Source of the DNA: Nanobdellota archaeon
Lineage (GTDB): Archaea; Nanobdellota; Nanobdellia; Woesearchaeales; GW2011-AR9
NCBI GenBank assembly: GCA_030695685.1
Contig: JAUYPT010000026.1
Span: 1 to 8,480, forward strand
Direction: 5' to 3'
Length of the DNA stretch: 8,480 nucleotides
The notes under the pieces are model-generated. The model was not told where the DNA came from. It searched no databases and worked only from the letters and a program-made list of their open reading frames with translations. The translations under genes were made by a program, and so were the position numbers. Every line of letters begins with the position of its first letter. Within the stretch, counting starts at the first letter, position 1. This document shows positions 1 through 5,459 of this stretch, in pieces.

Positions 1-1866
1 GTTATTGTTATTGCTGCTGTTGCTATCGCTGCTTTTCTGGTGTTGAAGTTAACACCGTTGGGAGAAGCGTATACTCTTTATCCAACGACAACAACAACAA
101 CTTCTTCACAGCTTAAATTAGCGGATGGCTACTCCTGTACCAGCAGTTCGCAATGCGGATCAAATTGGTGTGCCGGCGGCGTTTGTAAAATTGCTACTGG
201 TGGTTCTTGTACAAGTAATTCTCAGTGCGGGTCAAATCTATGTTCCAATAGTGTTTGCACTTTAAAACCAACAGGTGCTAGTTGTACAGCTAATCCTCAA
301 TGTGTGTCAAATTTATGTTCCGGTAGCGTTTGTAAAATTGCTACTGGCGATTCTTGTAGTGATAGTTTTCAATGCGCTTCTAGTTTTTGTTCCAACGGTG
401 TTTGTCGTTTACAACCTACAGGTTATTTTTGTAGCAGCAATTCCCAGTGTATTTCCAATATCTGTTCCAGTGGTACATGCCGGTTGTCAACAGATTCTTC
501 GTGTACTAGTAATTCTCAATGTGTTTCTAACTTATGTAACAATGGTATTTGTAAGGTAAAACATTTGAATACAGAGTGTGCTGTCAGCGTTGAATGCGCT
601 TCTGGCTTATGTTCCGATGGCTTTTGTAGGTTGCCTGCAGGCTCTTCTTGCAGTTCCGCTGGTCAATGTGCTTCTTATTTTTGTGATAATAGTGTTTGTC
701 GTTTGAAGCCGGTAAATGCTGTTTGTGGTAGTAATTCCCAATGCGCTTTTAATGTATGTGATAATAGTATTTGTAAATTGACGACAGGTGTTTCCTGCGG
801 GAGCAATAGCGTATGTGCTTCTGATTTTTGTGAGAATGGACTTTGTCACTTGAAGCCTGTGCGTGCTGAATGTAATGATAATTTTGAATGTTCTTCTGGT
901 GTATGTTCAGCAGATAGTCTTCTTAAAAAGAGTTGTAAACTACCTGCAAATTCATTCGGATGCAGCAGTAATGCTGATTGCCTTGGTTTTTGTGCCGTTG
1001 GCAGCTTTACTACCCGTTGTGTCTTAAAGCAAGCCGGCAATACATGTTTTGATGGAGATAGGGAATGTTCATCAGGCATATGTTCTAAAAGAACTCTATG
1101 TACTGGTAGTATAGATATAGGAAGCATAACATGTTCCTCCCAATGGAAATGTGCCTTACCTCCACAATCTTCCTGTACAAGTAATTCTGAGTGTACTTCT
1201 AATATTTGCTCCAATGGCATTTGTAGCCTCGTGCCGAAAGGTGATGTTACTTGCATCACTAATTCCCATTGCGCTTCCGATATATGCTCTAATAGACTTT
1301 GCTTGCAATCAATAGGCTCTTCCTGCACCAGTGACTCCCAGTGCACATCACACTATTGTTTAAGTGGTGTTTGTGCTGAATATCCATTATTGCCATTAGG
1401 TGCTGAGTGTATAATTGATTTACGATGTGCGTCTAAATATTGTGCTTCTGACCCAAGTGATCTAGGTACCCGTCGTTGCACTGAACTTAAGTCTGTAGGC
1501 GAAAGTTGTACTCGTGATTATTACTGTTCTTCTGATTTCTGTTCCGATAGCATTTGTCTTGTAAAATTGCTGGGTGATCCCTGTAGGAGCAATGTTCAGT
1601 GCTCTTCTCAGTTTTGTTCAAATCGCATCTGTAATTTAAAACCGCAAAATTCTATCTGTAACTCTCATGATCAGTGTGCTTCCACTATTTGTCATTCTTA
1701 CAGATGTAAGTTATCAGAAGGTAGTTTCTGTGCAAGCAGTTCTCAATGTGCTTCTAACCGCTGTACAAGTGGAGTTTGTATCTTATTGCCAGCAGGTGCA
1801 GGTTGTTCTGCCAATTATCAATGCATCACTGGTTCTTGTTCCAGTGGTAAATGTGTTGCTAATTAA
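1..1866 (+). CDS. Membrane-anchored cysteine-rich repeat protein, 5' end missing
   Basis: The frame is open from base 1, so the gene begins upstream; the GTG at 40 is only the first possible start inside the window. The first codons encode a hydrophobic stretch (VIVIAAVAIAAFLVLKL), probably a signal anchor or signal peptide. A short linker with six Thr in a row (85-102) follows. The rest, from 133 to 1854, is about 22 repeats with the pattern C-x5-C-x4-C-x4-C-x7/8, typically SCTSNSQCxSNLCSNGxCKL. I count about 90 Cys in roughly 620 visible residues. Repeats 11-13 and 16-17 carry insertions; the thirteenth has two extra Cys. The even, paired Cys spacing suggests two disulfides per repeat and an extended rod outside the membrane. 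I see no enzyme motif. The family is not recognised; a surface stalk, adhesin or sheath role is a guess. The gene ends in TAA, and the serS promoter starts 15 nt later. Confidence 0.85.
   Translation, partial: VIVIAAVAIAAFLVLKLTPLGEAYTLYPTTTTTTSSQLKLADGYSCTSSSQCGSNWCAGGVCKIATGGSCTSNSQCGSNLCSNSVCTLKPTGASCTANPQCVSNLCSGSVCKIATGDSCSDSFQCASSFCSNGVCRLQPTGYFCSSNSQCISNICSSGTCRLSTDSSCTSNSQCVSNLCNNGICKVKHLNTECAVSVECASGLCSDGFCRLPAGSSCSSAGQCASYFCDNSVCRLKPVNAVCGSNSQCAFNVCDNSICKLTTGVSCGSNSVCASDFCENGLCHLKPVRAECNDNFECSSGVCSADSLLKKSCKLPANSFGCSSNADCLGFCAVGSFTTRCVLKQAGNTCFDGDRECSSGICSKRTLCTGSIDIGSITCSSQWKCALPPQSSCTSNSECTSNICSNGICSLVPKGDVTCITNSHCASDICSNRLCLQSIGSSCTSDSQCTSHYCLSGVCAEYPLLPLGAECIIDLRCASKYCASDPSDLGTRRCTELKSVGESCTRDYYCSSDFCSDSICLVKLLGDPCRSNVQCSSQFCSNRICNLKPQNSICNSHDQCASTICHSYRCKLSEGSFCASSSQCASNRCTSGVCILLPAGAGCSANYQCITGSCSSGKCVAN
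133..1854 (+). repeat. Tandem 72-75 nt coding repeats (about 22 Cys-rich units)
   Basis: The units are 24 or 25 codons long, each with four Cys codons. Protein similarity is much stronger than DNA similarity, so most copies are old. One trace of a shared block remains: the same 20 bases occur at 181-200 and at 328-347, exactly 147 nt (49 codons) apart. In the first ten units the linker after the fourth Cys alternates strictly between 7 and 8 residues, which points to a two-unit ancestor. Confidence 0.85.
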
Positions 1867-1880
1867 TTCTTATAGCAACC

Positions 1881-1890
1881 TTTATATAAA
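1881..1890 (+). promoter_or_regulatory. TATA box of serS
   Basis: TTTATATAAA matches the archaeal TATA consensus. Its centre lies about 26.5 nt before the serS ATG at 1912. That distance places transcription start at or next to the start codon, so the mRNA should be leaderless. No Shine-Dalgarno sequence is visible before the ATG. Confidence 0.75.
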
Positions 1891-1911
1891 TAAATTAACT
1901 CCATTAACAGC

Positions 1912-3195
1912 ATGTTAGATATTAATCTCGTCCGCGAAAGGCCAGATCTTGTTAAAGCATCGGAACAAAAACGGAATAGAGATCCTGCTGTTGTCGATAC
2001 AGTCCTGTCGCTCGATCAGCAGTGGAAGAAAGCACTGCAGCGGGTTGAAGAATTGAAGCATCAGCGCAATGTTGTTTCCCAGGAAATTAACCAGCTCAAA
2101 AAAGCAGGCCAGTCCGGCGATGCCAAAATTAAAGAGATGAGATCGGTTGTTGAGGAAATTAAGAACCAGGAAGAAAATGTTAATCGCTTGTTGCAGCAGC
2201 GAAATGAAACTCTTCTGCTCTTAGGCAATATTCTTCATCCAACTGTTCCAGAGGGCAGGGATGCAGCGGATAATGTTGAACTTACAACCTGGGGAAAAAA
2301 GCCGCGCTGTACGTTTCCGATTAAAAATCATGTTGAGATCTGCGAAAGTTTAGGCCTTGCTGATTTTGACCGTGCTGTCAAAATTTCCGGGAATGGCTGG
2401 TATTTTCATCTGGGGGAATTAGGATTGCTTAATCAGGCTTTAATTCAGTTTGCGATTAAAGTTATGTATCGTAAAGGATATACTTATGTGGAGCCGCCGC
2501 TGCTAATAAAAAAAGAGATGCTCAATGCTGCTATTAACACAGAGGAATTCGCCAAAAGTATTTATGCTGTCGAAGGGGAAGATTTAGCTTTGATTGGAAC
2601 CAGCGAACATGTCCTGCTGGGAATCCATGCGCAGGAAGCGATTTCTGAAAAAGAATTGCCAAAGAAATATTTTTCCTATAGTATGTGTTTTCGCAAAGAG
2701 ATCGGCGCTCATGGCATCAATGAGAAAGGATTATGGCGGCGGCATCAATTTAACAAAGTAGAACAGTTTATTTTCTGCAAAGCTGATCAGAGCGGCGCTT
2801 ATTTTAAGGAATTGCTGCAGAATTCGGAAGAGATTTTGCAGGCGTTGGAACTCCCGTATAGGATTATCGACATCTGCGCCGGTGATTTAAGCTTATGGAA
2901 GCATCAGAGTTATGATCTGGAAGTGTGGCGGCCGACGACGCAAAGTTATGGAGAAGTAATGTCTTTAAGCAATTGCACAGACTACCAGGCGCGAAAATTA
3001 GGGATAAAATATGTTCATCACGACGGCTCGCGATACGTTGTCCATACATTAAATAATACTGCCTTAGCAACATCTCGTATTTTGGTCGCAATTTTGGAAA
3101 ATTTTCAGACGAAGGAAGGAAACGTTACCATCCCTAAAGTGCTCTGGCCGTACATGAATGGGGTTAAGCAACTTGGAAAGAAAAGAAAAAAGTAG
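1912..3195 (+). CDS. serS: Seryl-tRNA synthetase
   Basis: This cytosolic class II enzyme charges tRNA-Ser with serine. Its 427 residues match the usual length of the common (not the rare methanogen) SerRS type. Residues 1 to about 110 form the N-terminal tRNA-binding arm: it starts MLDINLVRERPDLVKAS and continues as a long charged coiled coil. The catalytic domain shows the serine-binding T230-S-E232, motif 2 (F260-R-K-E263, then WRRHQFNKVEQF at 275-286) and motif 3 (HTLNNTALATSR ending at R389). The C-terminus is a basic KKRKK tail. The ATG at 1912 is supported by a perfect TATA box 26 nt upstream. The gene ends in TAG; one sense codon later there is an in-frame TGA, so reading through the TAG would add only two residues. 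It is probably transcribed alone. Confidence 0.97.
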   Translation: MLDINLVRERPDLVKASEQKRNRDPAVVDTVLSLDQQWKKALQRVEELKHQRNVVSQEINQLKKAGQSGDAKIKEMRSVVEEIKNQEENVNRLLQQRNETLLLLGNILHPTVPEGRDAADNVELTTWGKKPRCTFPIKNHVEICESLGLADFDRAVKISGNGWYFHLGELGLLNQALIQFAIKVMYRKGYTYVEPPLLIKKEMLNAAINTEEFAKSIYAVEGEDLALIGTSEHVLLGIHAQEAISEKELPKKYFSYSMCFRKEIGAHGINEKGLWRRHQFNKVEQFIFCKADQSGAYFKELLQNSEEILQALELPYRIIDICAGDLSLWKHQSYDLEVWRPTTQSYGEVMSLSNCTDYQARKLGIKYVHHDGSRYVVHTLNNTALATSRILVAILENFQTKEGNVTIPKVLWPYMNGVKQLGKKRKK

Positions 3196-3214
3196 AACTG
3201 ATTTATTATAGAAA

Positions 3215-3224
3215 TTATTATAAA
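3215..3224 (+). promoter_or_regulatory. TATA-like element of the small membrane protein gene
   Basis: TTATTATAAA is centred about 27 nt before the ATG at 3247, the same geometry as for serS. The GAAGGT at 3225-3230 resembles a Shine-Dalgarno sequence but is too far from the ATG to act as one. Leaderless transcription is likely. Confidence 0.55.
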
Positions 3225-3246
3225 GAAGGTTTGGTAATGATATGGT

Positions 3247-3597
3247 ATGTCTCTCGATTATATCACTCAAGAACAATGTAAGCTTTATAAAACTGTTCGG
3301 GATAAGGAAATGGAATTAAAGAGTGTTGCTGGTCGTGATACCAACGATGGAGTTTTTGGTCTATTTATAGGAATACCTTTTGCTGTCGCCCATGGCTACG
3401 GTCTTGCAGTCTTAGATGATTTCTCTGCGAGTAAAGTCATTTTTTTAGGCTCTTTAACAGTAGGTGGGATTTATGCTATCGGTTATGGCGTGCGAGGATT
3501 AGTCAAAGGACATCGCGCTAAAAAGAATCTTACTGCAGAAATTCAAGAATTAAAAGCATCTGCAGATTATCAAGCAGTAGAAAAAATGCTGGAATAA
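3247..3597 (+). CDS. Small two-helix membrane protein, unknown function
   Basis: I do not recognise a family for this 116-residue protein. Residues 1-34 are polar and charged. Two hydrophobic segments follow, at about 35-57 (VFGLFIGIPFAVAHGYGLAV) and 63-86 (KVIFLGSLTVGGIYAIGYGV), split by a short acidic turn (LDDFS). From about 87 the chain is basic and then becomes a probable amphipathic helix (AEIQELKASADYQAVEKML). The positive residues after the second segment suggest both ends lie in the cytosol with a hairpin in the membrane. The ATG is chosen because other nearby ATGs (3237, 3242) are in other frames and a TATA-like element sits 27 nt upstream. It is followed by a convergent gene 38 nt away, so it is probably a single-gene unit. 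Confidence 0.75.
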   Translation: MSLDYITQEQCKLYKTVRDKEMELKSVAGRDTNDGVFGLFIGIPFAVAHGYGLAVLDDFSASKVIFLGSLTVGGIYAIGYGVRGLVKGHRAKKNLTAEIQELKASADYQAVEKMLE

Positions 3598-3607
3598 TTA
3601 AACTATA

Positions 3608-3615
3608 TTTCTTTT
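3608..3615 (+). terminator. Possible T-rich terminator
   Basis: TTTCTTTT lies 11 nt after the stop of the small membrane protein gene, in the short gap between convergent genes. Archaeal termination often uses plain T-runs without a hairpin. The run is short and interrupted, so this is weak. Confidence 0.3.
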
Positions 3616-3635
3616 CCACGATAATTCTATAATAA

Positions 3636-4055
3636 TTACAAATCAATCCTATTCTGCAGCCACGAACCAAGATAATGAATCAAACTGACGGTTTTAATCT
3701 CTTCATTGTCGCAGATGTTGGTTTTCTTTTCTCCTGATGCTGTTACCATTGTTTCCTGCTGGCAGACTTTATCGATTGTTCCATCGTTATTTGTATCAAA
3801 CCAATCTATCTGCACATTTTTGTGTTTATTCTCTTGTTGACATAATTCTATCCCTGTGAACTGATAGATACGGCCGTCATCATTAATACTTATAATCAGA
3901 TTTCGCGAGCAGCGGTAACCATCCTGTTCAAACCGCAACTGCGGCAAAAACCAGCGGGCAGTTTCCTTTGCCTGTTTGGTTTGAGGTATAGCAGCACATC
4001 CAAAGTAAAGAGCACTGATGCCTGCCAATAATGGCGTAACATAGTTTTTTCCCAT
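3636..4055 (-). CDS. Putative secreted lipoprotein with an EF-hand-like loop
   Basis: I do not recognise the family. From the preferred ATG at 4055 the product has 139 residues. It begins MGKNYVTPLLAGISALYFGC, which looks like a signal peptide ending at a possible lipid-attachment Cys20, although the lipobox (YFGC) is not ideal. The mature part has four more Cys (49, 72, 98, 115), which could form two disulfides, and an Asp/Asn-rich loop DTNNDGTID (87-95) like the calcium-binding loops of EF-hand and dockerin proteins. An upstream in-frame ATG at 4139 would add 28 mostly basic residues and leave 5 nt to the divergent cdc6 start. I prefer 4055 because a TATA sequence on this strand lies about 32 nt upstream of it and the signal peptide then sits at the N-terminus. 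Calcium binding and lipid attachment are inferences. Confidence 0.7.
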   Translation of the reverse strand: MGKNYVTPLLAGISALYFGCAAIPQTKQAKETARWFLPQLRFEQDGYRCSRNLIISINDDGRIYQFTGIELCQQENKHKNVQIDWFDTNNDGTIDKVCQQETMVTASGEKKTNICDNEEIKTVSLIHYLGSWLQNRIDL

Positions 4056-4082
4056 AGGAAGATTTTTTTTGCTTTTGCTTTG

Positions 4083-4092
4083 TTTATAAAAT
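4083..4092 (-). promoter_or_regulatory. TATA box of the minus-strand lipoprotein gene
   Basis: On the minus strand this reads ATTTTATAAA, centred about 32 nt before the ATG at 4055. It predicts transcription start about 5 nt before that ATG. If used, it excludes the longer start at 4139. The core TTTATAAA is a palindrome, so direction is set only by the surrounding context. Confidence 0.5.
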
Positions 4093-4114
4093 GTATGTTT
4101 CTTCAGCAAAAAAC

Positions 4115-4122
4115 TTAATATA
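4115..4122 (+). promoter_or_regulatory. TATA-like element of cdc6
   Basis: TTAATATA follows an A-rich stretch (AAAAAAC) that could serve as a BRE-like element. Its centre is 26.5 nt before the cdc6 ATG at 4145, matching the serS promoter and implying a leaderless mRNA. It lies inside the disputed 28-codon extension of the divergent gene. Confidence 0.5.
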
Positions 4123-4144
4123 GTTCTTCGTTCCATCATTTTGT

Positions 4145-5212
4145 ATGTCTCTCTTTAAAGGTATGCTCAAGAGCGGGGAAACGCTGTTCAGGGATACCAT
4201 TGTTCTGGATTACGATTTTCAGCCCAAAGTGATGCAGTATCGGGAAAATGAACAAATGAGATTTGCTACCGCTATTAAGCCCTTATTACAGGGGCAGAAT
4301 GGCAGAAATGTTTTTATCTACGGTGCGCCTGGAATCGGCAAAACGACTGCCTGCAAGCATGTCCTGCGTGAATTAGAAGAAGAAACGGAAGACGTGATTC
4401 CTCTCTATATCAACTGCTGGAAGGAAAACACGACGTTTAAGATTTTTTATAAATTATGTGAAGATCTGGGCTATAAATTTATTCAGAACAAAAAAACGAG
4501 CGAACTTTTTTCGTTGATTCAGGCGAAACTGAATAAAAAAAGCGCTGTTTTTGTCTTTGATGAGATTGATAAGCTGGAAGAGATGGATTTCTTATACACT
4601 GTACTGGAAGACATCTACCGCAAATCTATTTTTTTGATTACCAATTATCGGGATAGTTATACTGAATTGGATGAGCGCATCCGCAGCAGATTGGCGCCGG
4701 AATTTTTGTCTTTTCCACCCTATAATGAACAGGAAATTGCCGGCATCTTACAACAGCGACGAGATTATGCTTTTGTCCAAAACTGCTGGGACGATGATGC
4801 ATTTAAAGAATTAGTGGAAAAGTGCACGGAAACAAATGATGTCCGTGTTGGGTTATACTTAATGCGGGAAGCAGGCATTTATGCTGAGGAAAAAAGTTCT
4901 AACAGTATTGGCGTAACGCATGTTGCCGAGGCGATACGAAAAGCAGATGATTTCCACATCAAGCCGAAGGAAGGATTAGATCAGGAGCTGCAGGAAATTC
5001 TGAACGTTATACAAGAGAATAATGGCGTTAAAATTGGCGATCTGTATGCTGTGTACAGTACGAAAGGAGGAGAATTAAGCTATAAGAGTTTCCAGCGCCG
5101 GATTACAAAGTTGGATGAAGGACGTTTTATTTCCACCGAAAAAGTATTGGGAAAAGACGGCAATACAACGATTATACATCATTCCGGGCATAAAAAATTG
5201 ACGGAATTCTGA
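4145..5212 (+). CDS. cdc6: Orc1/Cdc6-type replication initiator
   Basis: This AAA+ ATPase binds the origin and helps load the MCM helicase; at 355 residues it is near the usual archaeal length. The start (MSLFKGMLKSGETLF, then LDYDFQPK) is the typical entry to archaeal Cdc6 proteins. Walker A is GAPGIGKTT (60-68). Walker B is VFVFDE with D139-E140. Sensor 1 is at about LITN (164-167), arginine-finger candidates lie in ERIRSR (177-182), and sensor 2 is NDVRVGL with R234. Residues from about 283 to the end form the winged-helix DNA-binding domain. All ATPase motifs are intact, so it should be active. The ATG at 4145 has a TATA-like element 26 nt upstream. It lies directly before an AT-rich gap with inverted repeats, and archaeal origins often sit beside this gene. 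It ends in TGA. Confidence 0.96.
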   Translation: MSLFKGMLKSGETLFRDTIVLDYDFQPKVMQYRENEQMRFATAIKPLLQGQNGRNVFIYGAPGIGKTTACKHVLRELEEETEDVIPLYINCWKENTTFKIFYKLCEDLGYKFIQNKKTSELFSLIQAKLNKKSAVFVFDEIDKLEEMDFLYTVLEDIYRKSIFLITNYRDSYTELDERIRSRLAPEFLSFPPYNEQEIAGILQQRRDYAFVQNCWDDDAFKELVEKCTETNDVRVGLYLMREAGIYAEEKSSNSIGVTHVAEAIRKADDFHIKPKEGLDQELQEILNVIQENNGVKIGDLYAVYSTKGGELSYKSFQRRITKLDEGRFISTEKVLGKDGNTTIIHHSGHKKLTEF

Positions 5213-5262
5213 GTGAAGTTATTGTGAAATAGTGTACATTACGTAGGGTTTCTTCTGTAGAT

Positions 5263-5297
5263 AACTTTGCAAAATTAGATTATTTACTTGCAAAGTT
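5263..5297. repeat. Perfect 10-bp inverted repeat
   Basis: AACTTTGCAA (5263-5272) and TTGCAAAGTT (5288-5297) are exact reverse complements around a 15-nt spacer. Extending each arm outward by three bases gives two further matches. A dyad of this kind fits a dimeric protein binding site or a small hairpin. Confidence 0.75.
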
Positions 5298-5301
5298 CTC
5301 A

Positions 5302-5379
5302 AGAGAATTTGAAATAGTCGTAATTTTGGCATGAAACAAACAATCTATTCACCAAAATTACTATTTTTCAAACTTCTCT
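5302..5379. repeat. Long imperfect inverted repeat, 28-nt arms
   Basis: The left arm is 5302-5329 and the right arm 5352-5379, around a 22-nt loop. Aligned without gaps, 22 of 28 positions pair. The inner 10 bp (GTAATTTTGG with CCAAAATTAC) and outer 6 bp (AGAGAA with TTCTCT) are perfect. Both arms carry a TTTGAAA block that pairs better if small gaps are allowed. The left arm starts within a second small palindrome, TTCTCAAGAGAA (5296-5307). Confidence 0.75.
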
Positions 5380-5384
5380 ATAAC

Positions 5385-5398
5385 AAAATATATAAACT
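5385..5398 (+). promoter_or_regulatory. TATA-like sequence upstream of aglB
   Basis: AAAATATATAAACT is the best TATA match in this gap. It predicts transcription start near 5418, which would leave a leader of about 40 nt before the aglB GTG. It directly follows the right arm of the long inverted repeat, so a protein bound there could block it. It may equally be part of an unwinding element. Confidence 0.4.
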
Positions 5399-5430
5399 GT
5401 TTGACAACCTAACGAAGAAATAGTAACTCC

Positions 5431-5439
5431 AAAATATTA
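5431..5439 (+). promoter_or_regulatory. Weaker TATA-like element at leaderless distance from aglB
   Basis: AAAATATTA is centred 25 nt before the GTG at 5460, the spacing seen for serS and cdc6. It would give a leaderless aglB mRNA. It is a poorer match than the element at 5385-5398, and I cannot tell which one is used. Confidence 0.35.
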
Positions 5440-5459
5440 ATTATATGGTGAATTGAAGG

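Larger units (their letters stand above)
5213..5459. other. AT-rich intergenic region beside cdc6, candidate replication origin
   Basis: These 247 nt separate cdc6 from aglB and hold no convincing gene. They contain two inverted repeats (5263-5297 and 5302-5379), a strong TATA-like sequence and the aglB start region. The position next to orc1/cdc6, the high A+T content and the paired inverted elements are what archaeal origins often show. However, I cannot find a clear origin recognition box (TTCCAGTGGAAAC-like, with a nearby G-run). The inverted repeats could instead be operators or an RNA hairpin controlling aglB. The origin call is an inference from context. Confidence 0.4.

Noticed and set aside
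275..559. 94-codon hydrophobic open frame (+) overlapping the Cys-rich repeats
   Set aside because: It arises from frame-shifted reading of the repeat codons (Val/Phe/Leu-rich low complexity) and has no promoter of its own.
846..1346. 166-codon open frame on the minus strand inside the Cys-rich gene
   Set aside because: It mirrors the repeat structure of the plus-strand gene. The plus frame has regular Cys spacing and a membrane anchor, while the minus product shows no domain or signal.
5331..5423. 30-codon open frame (MKQTIYSPKLLFFKLL...) in the cdc6-aglB gap
   Set aside because: It overlaps the inverted repeat and the TATA-like run, has AT-driven composition and no TATA box at leaderless distance. 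Its TAG is followed directly by TAA. Probably chance.
5445..5456. ATG at 5445 as the aglB start
   Set aside because: It is in frame, but TGA follows after two more codons (GTG AAT), so translation from it could not reach aglB.
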